From: Nocardia suismassiliense
GTDB lineage: Bacteria; Actinomycetota; Actinomycetes; Mycobacteriales; Mycobacteriaceae
Assembly: GCF_900269665.1 (NCBI RefSeq)
Contig: NZ_LT985361.1
Coordinates: 1,327,466-1,363,825, forward strand
DNA: 36,360 nt
Direction of reading: 5' to 3'
Shown: positions 16,002 to 28,543 of the stretch, piece after piece
Position numbering within the stretch: the first letter of the stretch is position 1
How the letters are laid out: each line of letters opens with the position of its first letter
Program-made: the position numbers and the translations under genes
Notes under the pieces: model-generated
What the model saw: the letters and a program-made list of their open reading frames with translations, nothing else
What the model was told of the DNA's origin: nothing
Databases searched by the model: none

Positions 16002-17279
16002 GTGGAGACACTTCTGGTAGTCGGCGCGGGGCCGAAAGCCCTTGCGGTGGCGGCGAAGTCGCACGTCTTACGGAACCTGGGACTGCCTGCGCCGCGGGTG
16101 GTGGTGGTCGAGGCGCATGCCGTCGGCGGCAACTGGCTGCCCAGCGGCGGCTGGACCGACGGGCAGCACCGGCTCGGCACCAGCCCGGAAAAGGACATCG
16201 GCTTCCCGTACCGCTCGACCTGGGCACGTGGCCACAACCAGGCCATCAACGCGGCGATGAAGGCATTCAACTGGACCTCGTTCCTGGTCGAGCACGGCAC
16301 CTTCGCCGAGTGGATCGATCGAGGGCGCCCGAGCCCGCACCATCACACCTGGGCCAGGTACCTGCAGTGGGTCGCCCGCGCGATCGACCTCGACCTGGTC
16401 ATCGGCACGGTGCGGTCGATCCGGCAGGGGGACAACGGATGGTCGGCCTCGGTGACCGACGCCGAAGGTCGCGACACCGAGTTGGCCGCCGACGGTCTGA
16501 TGATCACCGGCCCCGGGCGCAGCACCAGGACGCTGGCCGAGCACTCGCGCATCCTCAGCATCGCCGAGTTCTGGGAACTCGCCGGACGTCGCGCACTGCC
16601 CGCGGCGTCCAGAGCCGCGGTGATCGGCGGCGGCGAGACCGCCGGGTCCGCCCTGGACGAGTTGGTCCGGCACGAGATGCTGACCATCTCGGTGATCTCG
16701 CCGATGGCGACCATCTATACCCGCGGCGAAAGTTATTTCGAGAACGCGCTTTTCAGCGATCCGAGCAAATGGGCGGCGCTGAGCATGCAGGAACGCCGAG
16801 ATGTCATCCGCCGCACCGATCGCGGCGTCTTCTCGGTGCGGGTGCAGGAAAACCTGCTGGGCGACAACCGAGTCCATCATCTGCAGGGCCGGGTGGTGCG
16901 CGTCGCCGACCACGCGGACGGTGTCGCCGTCACTCTGCGCAACGAACTGCGCGCGGATCAGGTGCACACTTTCGACCTGGCGATCGATGCCACCGGCGGC
17001 CAGCCGTTGTGGTTCCTCGAGCTGTTCGACTCCTACGCAACGGATCTGCTGGAGCTCGCGGTCGGCGGCCCACTCACCCAGTCGCGGCTCGAGTCGTCGA
17101 TCGGCTACGACCTGGCGGTGTCCGGGCTGGCGTCGAAGCTGTATCTGCCCAACCTCGCGGCCCTCGCGCAGGGGCCGGGGTTTCCGAATCTGAGCTGTCT
17201 GGGGGAGCTTTCGGATCGGGTGCTGAGCCCGGAGCCGGCTCGTGCCGGATCCGGCGCCCGGCGCCTGGTGGTTCGGTAA
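16002..17279 (+). CDS. mbtG: MbtG-type lysine N6-hydroxylase
   Basis: The 425-residue product matches the length of mycobacterial MbtG (about 430). The N-terminal FAD site G-A-G-P-K-A is at residues 8-13, followed by the acidic strand end VVVVEAH and the FAD-loop region GTSPEKDIGFPYRSTW. An NADPH site, VIGGGETAGS, lies around residue 207, and the C-terminal block is DLAIDATGGQPLW. These flavin monooxygenases hydroxylate the side-chain amine of lysine (or lysyl residues in the siderophore) to give the hydroxamate iron ligand. The GTG start at 16002 has GGAG five bases upstream and gives exactly the conserved N-terminus; the frame continues further upstream but that part looks non-coding. It is divergent from the MTB12-like gene and convergent with the MbtK-like gene, which ends 21 bases away. 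Confidence 0.88.
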   Translation: METLLVVGAGPKALAVAAKSHVLRNLGLPAPRVVVVEAHAVGGNWLPSGGWTDGQHRLGTSPEKDIGFPYRSTWARGHNQAINAAMKAFNWTSFLVEHGTFAEWIDRGRPSPHHHTWARYLQWVARAIDLDLVIGTVRSIRQGDNGWSASVTDAEGRDTELAADGLMITGPGRSTRTLAEHSRILSIAEFWELAGRRALPAASRAAVIGGGETAGSALDELVRHEMLTISVISPMATIYTRGESYFENALFSDPSKWAALSMQERRDVIRRTDRGVFSVRVQENLLGDNRVHHLQGRVVRVADHADGVAVTLRNELRADQVHTFDLAIDATGGQPLWFLELFDSYATDLLELAVGGPLTQSRLESSIGYDLAVSGLASKLYLPNLAALAQGPGFPNLSCLGELSDRVLSPEPARAGSGARRLVVR

Positions 17280-17300
17280 GGATCGGACGTGCTCGAGCGG

Positions 17301-17972
17301 TCAGCGCCGCAGGGCGGGCATATCCTCGGGTTCACGCGGGAGGGTGTGCAGCGAGATCCGGCGATCGGGACGAATGTCGAACTCGCCGAGATGGCGCCAG
17401 CCGTTCTTCTGCAATGCTTTACGCATCGGCAGGTTCCGATAGTCGGGGTCGCACATCAGCCGTCGGCACTGCGGCTCGGCGCGCCACACCTCGGTGGCCA
17501 GCTGAGCGATCCACGCCGACATGACGCCCCGGCCCACCAGGCTCGGCTCCGCCGTGGCGATGTGGAAGCCCATGTCCAGGGCGTCGGCTTCGTACAGCTT
17601 GGCGATCTCGTCCTTCGCGGCGCGGTACAGCTCGACATACGCGACGTCGCTACGCCCGAGGTCGGGTCGATCGACGGCCGCGAAATCGAAGCCGAGAATG
17701 CATGGCCGCGAGTAGGTTCCGGCCAGCTGCGCCCTGCTGTCGATCCGCCGCCGGTCCGCCGACCACGCCTGCTCCCAGGTCTCGACCAGATGCGGGCGAG
17801 CCATCCATTCGGCGAGCGTCTCGGGGTCGGCGCTGTCCGGGTCGACCATGCGCAGCGAATAAGGCTCAGGGAAGCTCGGCACCACCGGTTCGGGAGCTTC
17901 GCGAACACTGTCGGAAATGTCGGTCAGCTCGCGGGGAAAGACGTACGGCGTCCCCGTTCCATTCCTCGGCAT
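17301..17972 (-). CDS. mbtK: MbtK/IucB-type lysine N-acyltransferase (GNAT fold)
   Basis: A 223-residue acyltransferase of the siderophore-associated GNAT group. Typical blocks are MARPHLVETWEQAW (the E-x-W segment of the substrate side), then DVAYVELYRAAKDEIAKLY, followed by LDMGFHIATAEPSLVGRGVMS, which covers the acyl-CoA pyrophosphate loop, and a final CDPDYRNLPMRKALQKNGW typical of this family. MbtK in mycobacteria transfers the acyl chain to the N6-amine of hydroxylysine. In nocobactins one hydroxamate carries a small (formyl or acetyl) group, so the donor here may be short; this cannot be read from sequence. The gene starts 39 bases from a strong iron box that it shares divergently with the assembly-line operon. 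Confidence 0.82.
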   Translation of the reverse strand: MPRNGTGTPYVFPRELTDISDSVREAPEPVVPSFPEPYSLRMVDPDSADPETLAEWMARPHLVETWEQAWSADRRRIDSRAQLAGTYSRPCILGFDFAAVDRPDLGRSDVAYVELYRAAKDEIAKLYEADALDMGFHIATAEPSLVGRGVMSAWIAQLATEVWRAEPQCRRLMCDPDYRNLPMRKALQKNGWRHLGEFDIRPDRRISLHTLPREPEDMPALRR

Positions 17973-18010
17973 GGTGCTCCGTTCGTCCGTTACCTATGTC
18001 ACTATCGCCA

Positions 18011-18029
18011 TTAGGGTAGCCTACGCTAA
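18011..18029. promoter_or_regulatory. IdeR-type iron box between the mbtK-like gene and the assembly-line operon
   Basis: TTAGGGTAGCCTACGCTAA matches about 16 of 19 positions of the reverse-oriented consensus TTAGGTTAGCCTAACCTAA. It lies 39 bases from the acyltransferase start and 195 bases before the thioesterase start. One site may therefore control both directions, with a long leader on the plus-strand side. Confidence 0.8.
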
Positions 18030-18223
18030 GCTTACGCTGCAAGATTGGGCCGGCTGAGTACGCGGCGTCGTCAATATCGCACCGAACCGGCGGTTTCTTT
18101 TGGCGTACAACGTATTTCGGCAGCATCGGACGTTTCGCGAATGTGTGACGGCCATTTCGGGTCGTACGCGCCACGCGTGGTAACGACTGCCGGTGCAATA
18201 TCCGCGATGGGTAGGAGTAGGGC
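18030..18223 (+). promoter_or_regulatory. Long leader/promoter region of the assembly-line operon
   Basis: About 195 non-coding bases separate the iron box from the thioesterase ATG. The stretch is somewhat less GC-rich than the genes and contains a TAAGCT word right after the box and a short CCACGCGTGG palindrome near 18171. It ends in a TAGGAGTAGGGC ribosome-binding region. No known riboswitch was recognised, so it is listed as a probable untranslated leader. Confidence 0.4.
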
Positions 18224-18979
18224 ATGGCACGGGAACTCGGTTGGCTGCGGCAATTCCAGGCGCCGAGCTCTGATTCACTGCCGCCACTGCTGATCTTTCC
18301 GCATGCGGGTACCGGCGCCTCTGCTTATCGAGTGATGGCCAAGCGGCTCAGTGTGCATTTCGACGTGGTGATCTTCCAATACCCTGGTCGTCAGGATCGT
18401 GCCCGTGAGGCGGCGCTGGCGACCTTGCCGGAGATCGCGGCCGGCGCCTTCGAGGCCTTTCGGGCTTCGGCGCACAACCGTGGCCTGCCGATCACCGTCT
18501 TCGGGCACAGCATGGGTGGCATCGTCGGGTTCGAGTTCGTGCGATTGGCCGAGGTCGCGGGCATGAATGTCCGGCTTCTCGTACCCTCGGCGACCGCCGC
18601 GCCCGCGAAAGTCGCCGAACTGCCCGACCATCCGGACGACGACGAAGCATTGCTCGACCACGCCGCCGTGCTCAACGGCACCGGCGGTGAGGTGCTGGCC
18701 AGCCGGGAGATCATGAAATTGGCCTTGCCGGTCATGAAGGCCGACTACCGGGCATTCGACGCCTACTCCTGTGCGGCGGACGTGCGAATCGATGCGCCGA
18801 TCCAGGTGCTCGGCGGTGACGAGGACCCGTTCATCACGCCGCGCTATCTGTATGCGTGGTCGGCCCATAGCCGTGCGGATGTCCAGGTGACCGTGTTCAC
18901 CGGCGGACATTTCTACCTGAACGAACATATCGACGGCATCGCTGAATTGCTTGTGTCGGCTACCAGCGCGATCGCCTAG
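18224..18979 (+). CDS. Type II thioesterase of the siderophore assembly line
   Basis: A 251-residue alpha/beta hydrolase of the type II thioesterase family that edits NRPS/PKS carrier proteins. Diagnostic features are FPHAGTGASAY (oxyanion region P-H-A-G), QYPGRQDR, the nucleophile G-H-S-M-G-G (S96), the acid region GGDEDPFIT (D199 or D201) and G-G-H-F-Y-L with catalytic H229. It hydrolyses wrongly loaded acyl or aminoacyl groups, or may help release the product. It is the first gene of the operon and the ketosynthase gene follows after about 19 bases. TAGGAG upstream supports the ATG. Mycobacterial mbt loci outside the tuberculosis group can also carry such a gene. Confidence 0.88.
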   Translation: MARELGWLRQFQAPSSDSLPPLLIFPHAGTGASAYRVMAKRLSVHFDVVIFQYPGRQDRAREAALATLPEIAAGAFEAFRASAHNRGLPITVFGHSMGGIVGFEFVRLAEVAGMNVRLLVPSATAAPAKVAELPDHPDDDEALLDHAAVLNGTGGEVLASREIMKLALPVMKADYRAFDAYSCAADVRIDAPIQVLGGDEDPFITPRYLYAWSAHSRADVQVTVFTGGHFYLNEHIDGIAELLVSATSAIA

Positions 18980-18998
18980 CGGTCGAACGAAGGACATG

Positions 18999-20321
18999 AT
19001 GAGTACCTCGAGCACGGATGATCCGATCGTCGTCGTCGGAATGGCAGTAGAGGCGCCGGGCGGTATCGATACCCTGTCCGCGCTGTGGGAAGTACTTGTC
19101 GAGTCCCGTGAATTGATAGGACGATTTCCGCGCGATCGGGAATGGCCGATAGCGGAAGTTCTCGCGCTCGGAAATATCGAAGGCTGGAGCGATGTCCGTG
19201 ATGCCGGTGGTTTTCTCACCGGTGCAACGGAATTCGACCCTTTGTTCTTCGGCATCACGCCACGGGAAGCGGTCGCGATGGATCCGCAGCAGCGGGTCGC
19301 GATGCGCGTCGCCTGGCAGGCGCTCGAGCACGCTGGGATCAATCCAGGTGCGCTGGAGGGCGATTCGGCCGGATGCTGGATGGGCGTATCCACCAGCGAA
19401 TACGGCCCGCGCGCGGCTGAGGTCAACGAGTTCAGCGGCTATCGGGTCACCGGCTCGGCGCTCGGTGCGGTGGCAGGCCGAATCTCGCACTCGCTCGGCC
19501 TGATCGGTCCGTCGATCAGTGTGGACACCGCCTGCGCGTCGTCGCTGACCGCAGTCCATCAGGCCGCCGCGGCCATCCGCTCGGGCGAGTGCGAGTGGGC
19601 ACTGGCGGGCGGGGTCTGCGTGATGGGCTCGCCCGCCGCTTTCTACGAATTCTCGAAGAACAACGCCCTCGCCGCCGACGGCCACTGCCGTTCGTACGCC
19701 GCCGACGCGACCGGCACGCTCTGGGGCGAAGGCGCGGGGGTGGTTGTGCTGGAACGCGAGTCGCGGGCCCGGCAGCTCGGCCACCGCGTCTACGGGCGTC
19801 TGCTCGGCTCGCGCATCAACCACAACGGCAAGGGCGCGCCGATCGCGGTGCCCAGCGCGCAGGCACAGGAGCGGTTGATCCGCGACACCCTGGCCGCGGC
19901 GGGGATCGCGGCGGACGCGGTGGGTGTGATCGAGGGCCACGGTACCGGCACCCCGGTCGGCGACCCGCTGGAGCTGACCGCGCTGGCGAAGACCTACGGA
20001 ACCACCGAGCGCGGCACCGCCGGGCCGTGGCTCGGTTCGGTCAAGTCGAACGCCGGGCATGCCCAGGCGGCCGCGGGGATGCTGGGCCTGATCAAGGTGC
20101 TGCTGTGCGGCGCGAACGGCACCGTCGTGCCGAGTCTGCACGCGGACCGTCCGACCACCGAGATCGACTGGGCGGCAACCAGCTTGCGACTCGCCACCGA
20201 AGTCGAGGCATGGGAGCCGGTGGACGGTGTCCGTTACGGCGCCGTCTCCTCGTTCGGTGTCGCGGGTACCAACGCGCACGCCATCGTGGCGATGCCCGTG
20301 CTGGAGGAGACCGATGTCTGA
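18999..20321 (+). CDS. mbtC: MbtC-type polyketide ketosynthase
   Basis: A 440-residue stand-alone beta-ketoacyl synthase, close to mycobacterial MbtC (about 444 residues). The catalytic triad is intact: C179 in D-T-A-C-A-S-S, H314 in E-G-H-G-T-G-T and H354 in N-A-G-H-A-Q-A-A. It condenses an acyl starter with the extender loaded on the MbtD-type protein to make the beta-hydroxy acid unit of the siderophore. Of two adjacent ATG codons (18996 and 18999), the second has the better spacing from AAGGA. The gene overlaps the next by 8 bases. Splitting one PKS module into a ketosynthase protein and an AT-KR-ACP protein is characteristic of the mycobactin/nocobactin pathway. Confidence 0.9.
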   Translation: MSTSSTDDPIVVVGMAVEAPGGIDTLSALWEVLVESRELIGRFPRDREWPIAEVLALGNIEGWSDVRDAGGFLTGATEFDPLFFGITPREAVAMDPQQRVAMRVAWQALEHAGINPGALEGDSAGCWMGVSTSEYGPRAAEVNEFSGYRVTGSALGAVAGRISHSLGLIGPSISVDTACASSLTAVHQAAAAIRSGECEWALAGGVCVMGSPAAFYEFSKNNALAADGHCRSYAADATGTLWGEGAGVVVLERESRARQLGHRVYGRLLGSRINHNGKGAPIAVPSAQAQERLIRDTLAAAGIAADAVGVIEGHGTGTPVGDPLELTALAKTYGTTERGTAGPWLGSVKSNAGHAQAAAGMLGLIKVLLCGANGTVVPSLHADRPTTEIDWAATSLRLATEVEAWEPVDGVRYGAVSSFGVAGTNAHAIVAMPVLEETDV

Positions 20322-23300
20322 CTATCGATTGCCGGACGGCACCATCCCGGTACTGCTGTCCTCCGACACCGACGCCGGGTTGCGCGCCGAGGCCGCGGCG
20401 CTGCTGGGCTACCTCGAGCAGCACTCCGCCGTGTCCCCGGATCGGGTGGCGGACATGATATTTCGCACTCGCGTCGCCCGGCGACGGCGCGCGCTCGCTA
20501 TGGTGACCACCCATCAGGAGCTCTGCGACGCCGTACGGTCGATCGCCACCGGCGCCGAGCATCCGGCGGTGGTTTCGACGGCAGGGACGGCCCGCGCGCA
20601 TCGCATCGGTTTCATCTTTCCCGGCCAGGGCAGTCAACGCCCCGGCATGGGGCGGGTCTATTACGACTGCTCACCGACGTTTCGCGCGGCCATCGAGGAA
20701 TGCGCGACGATCTTCGAGGACCGGTACGGCCATGCGCAGCCGCTGCACTACCTGCTGGGCGATGAGGGCCGGTTCGAGGACACCGTCCAGGTGGTGCAGC
20801 CTGCGCTGTTGTTCCAGATGACCGGCCTCGCCGCGATGTGGCAGGCGGCCGGCGTCAGCCCGGCCGCGACGATCGGCCACAGCCAGGGCGAGCTGTCGGC
20901 CGGCGCGGTCTCCGGTGTGATGACACTGCGTGATTCGGTGCTGGTGGTCACTCATCGGGCCATGCTGGTGGATCAGCTCAGCCCGGACGGCTACTCGATG
21001 GCTGTGCTCGGGATGGATCGTGAAGCCTGTGAAGCGTTGCTGGCCAGGCACTCCGGCTGGGCTGAGCTGTCGGTGGTCAACTCGCCACACATCCTGGCCA
21101 TCTCCGGGGACCGGGCGACCATCGTCGACGCGGTGGCCACCGCGACCGCGCGCGGGCAGTTCGCGAAGGAAATCCGGGTGGCCTACCCGGCGCACACCTC
21201 CATGGTGGTCGAGATCGGCCGCAAGGTCGGCAACTTCATGGGTGACGAACTGAGCAGCCCGAACTTCGCGCCCACCGAAATCCCCTGCTATGGAGCGACT
21301 CTCGGCGAACCGATCACCCCCGACCTGGCCCAGGCGGAGTACTGGTACTGGAATCTGCGCAACCGGGTCCGGTTCGACCGGGCCATCGTCGCGGCGGCCA
21401 CCGACGGCGTCGACCTGTTCATCGAGATCTCCGAGCATCCGATGTTGCAGCTGGCCGTCCAGGAGAACCTGACCCTGGTCCCGCGCGATCCGATGCTGCC
21501 CCCGCGCGATGTACAGGTGATCGGCACCTCGCGGCGCACCGCGACCGGGCTCCGCGAGTTCACTCACCATCTGGCCACCGTCGCGGTGCACGATCTGAAC
21601 TACCGGTGGGCGGCGCTGCGCACCTCGACCACGGTCTCGCTGCCGTTGCGGGACTTCCCGGCAACGCGCATGAATCCCAAGAAGCTGTGGGCGCCGTACC
21701 CCGTCGACCCGGCCGCACGAGCCGAGCCGTCCGTGCCGAACGAGCCGCCGAAGCCGCAACGTCTGGTGGAACACTGGGAGCGGCTGGACCGTCGATCGCT
21801 GGTTCCGCCACGCAGCATCGCGCTGATCGACCACACGGGCCGGTGTGCAGAGCTGGTGTCCGCCATGGTTTCCGCGGCCGACCGGCACGGTGCGACCGCC
21901 ACCGCGGTCGACGGCTCAGCGGCCGGCGAGTTCGATACCGCGGTGGTGCTGCTGCCACCGACACCGGAGATCGACAGCGCCGGATCGGTCGCCGACATCA
22001 CCGACTTCTTCGCCACCAGGGCCTGGGTGCACGGTTTGACGAGATTGCGGCCCGGTACCGAATGTTGGCTCGTGACGGTCGGTGGTGAAGCCGTCGTGCC
22101 GAATGATCCGGTGCCGCACCTGTTCCACGGGTCGGTCAGCGCCGGATTCCGAGCCGTCTCCACCGAGCACTCCGAGATACGGTTGCGCCACCTCGACCTC
22201 GCGGCCACGGAAGCGGCTGCCGAGCAAGCGATCCGGATCGTCGGTGCGCTGCATACCGCAGGCGAGCCCGAGCTGGCCTTGCGCGCGGGCAGCACCTACG
22301 TCAAGCGGTTACGGCCCGATACGTCCGCGCCGGGAGCCGCGGCGGATCTCGATCATGTGTTGATCGTCGGCGGTACCGGGCAACTCGGACTGCGGTTCTG
22401 TGAACACTACGTCCGGGCCGGGGCCGCGCGGATCACGCTGCTGAGTCGCACCGGTGCATCCGAGGCGGTAGCCGGGCAGCTGGACCGGATCCGAGGCCTC
22501 GGTGCCGCCGAGGTCATCGTCGCCCGTTGCGACATCGGCGACGCGGCGGCCGTCCGCCGGTATGCCGAGGACAGTGCGGGCCGGCCAATCAGTCTGCTGA
22601 TCCATGCTGCGGTCAATTATGTCGACGCCGAATTGGCCGACATCACACCGGAAATGGTGGCGACCGCCGCCCGATCGAAGCTCGTCGGCCTCGACCACGT
22701 GCTGGGTGCGGTAGCCCGTACCGAGGCTTGCCGGGTGGTGCTGTGTTCGTCTTTCGCGGCCACCATGGGCGGACGCGGGCAGATCCTCTACGCGGTGACG
22801 AACCGGATGCTCGACGTCACCGCGCGCCGGTTGCGGGCGCAGGGCATCGACTGCGTCTCGTTGCAGTGGGGGCTGTGGGCGGTGGTGGGCCAGCTGGACG
22901 AGGCCGGTGCGTCCCGGGTGTCGAGTGCGGGCGTGATCCCGATGGATCCGGCTGCCGCCATCGCGGCGGGGCTGTGCGATCAGCCCGGCGACGCGGTGGT
23001 CTGTTCAGCGGATTGGTCGCTGCTGCACCAGATATTGAGCGTGTACGGACATGGCTCGGCGGTCGCCGGGCTGGTACCTGCGCCGTCTACTGCACCGCCG
23101 GTCCAGCCTGCGACACCGGTCACCGCCGGGGTGCCTGCCGCCACAGTGGCCGCTGCGCCGGTCGCCACGATGGCGGCGAACGCCCCATCCTTGGCCACGC
23201 AGATGCGCGTCGAACTCGAAAAGGTGATGGGGGCAGCGGATTCCGACGTGATCGACGGATCCGTCCCGCTGATCGCCCTCGGCCTCGACTCGCTGCAAGC

Positions 23301-23418
23301 ACTGGATCTGCGCAAGCGGGTGCAGGCCGAACTGAACCGCGATCTTCCGGTGGCCGCGATCCTGGGCGGTGCGTCGCTGGACGACGTCGTGCGCCTGATG
23401 GCCGATAGCAACGTCTGA
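20314..23418 (+). CDS. mbtD: MbtD-type polyketide synthase (AT-KR-ACP)
   Basis: A 1034-residue PKS half-module; mycobacterial MbtD is about 1000. The acyltransferase (about residues 90-390) has FPGQGSQ, the nucleophile in G-H-S-Q-G-E (S190) and a specificity motif Y-P-A-H (291-294). A reduced linker follows, then a ketoreductase (about 676-870) with G-G-T-G-Q-L-G for NADPH and S813, Y826 and N830 as catalytic residues. The carrier protein carries the phosphopantetheine serine S993 in L-G-L-D-S-L. There is no dehydratase or enoyl reductase, so the product is a beta-hydroxyacyl unit, as needed for the ester-forming hydroxy acid of mycobactins and nocobactins. The start at 20314 overlaps the ketosynthase stop and has GGAGGA upstream. 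No methyltransferase domain is present. Confidence 0.9.
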   Translation: MSDYRLPDGTIPVLLSSDTDAGLRAEAAALLGYLEQHSAVSPDRVADMIFRTRVARRRRALAMVTTHQELCDAVRSIATGAEHPAVVSTAGTARAHRIGFIFPGQGSQRPGMGRVYYDCSPTFRAAIEECATIFEDRYGHAQPLHYLLGDEGRFEDTVQVVQPALLFQMTGLAAMWQAAGVSPAATIGHSQGELSAGAVSGVMTLRDSVLVVTHRAMLVDQLSPDGYSMAVLGMDREACEALLARHSGWAELSVVNSPHILAISGDRATIVDAVATATARGQFAKEIRVAYPAHTSMVVEIGRKVGNFMGDELSSPNFAPTEIPCYGATLGEPITPDLAQAEYWYWNLRNRVRFDRAIVAAATDGVDLFIEISEHPMLQLAVQENLTLVPRDPMLPPRDVQVIGTSRRTATGLREFTHHLATVAVHDLNYRWAALRTSTTVSLPLRDFPATRMNPKKLWAPYPVDPAARAEPSVPNEPPKPQRLVEHWERLDRRSLVPPRSIALIDHTGRCAELVSAMVSAADRHGATATAVDGSAAGEFDTAVVLLPPTPEIDSAGSVADITDFFATRAWVHGLTRLRPGTECWLVTVGGEAVVPNDPVPHLFHGSVSAGFRAVSTEHSEIRLRHLDLAATEAAAEQAIRIVGALHTAGEPELALRAGSTYVKRLRPDTSAPGAAADLDHVLIVGGTGQLGLRFCEHYVRAGAARITLLSRTGASEAVAGQLDRIRGLGAAEVIVARCDIGDAAAVRRYAEDSAGRPISLLIHAAVNYVDAELADITPEMVATAARSKLVGLDHVLGAVARTEACRVVLCSSFAATMGGRGQILYAVTNRMLDVTARRLRAQGIDCVSLQWGLWAVVGQLDEAGASRVSSAGVIPMDPAAAIAAGLCDQPGDAVVCSADWSLLHQILSVYGHGSAVAGLVPAPSTAPPVQPATPVTAGVPAATVAAAPVATMAANAPSLATQMRVELEKVMGAADSDVIDGSVPLIALGLDSLQALDLRKRVQAELNRDLPVAAILGGASLDDVVRLMADSNV

Positions 23419-23431
23419 GCGAGGGAATTGC

Positions 23432-28539
<5,108 letters not shown>

Positions 28540-28543
<4 letters not shown>

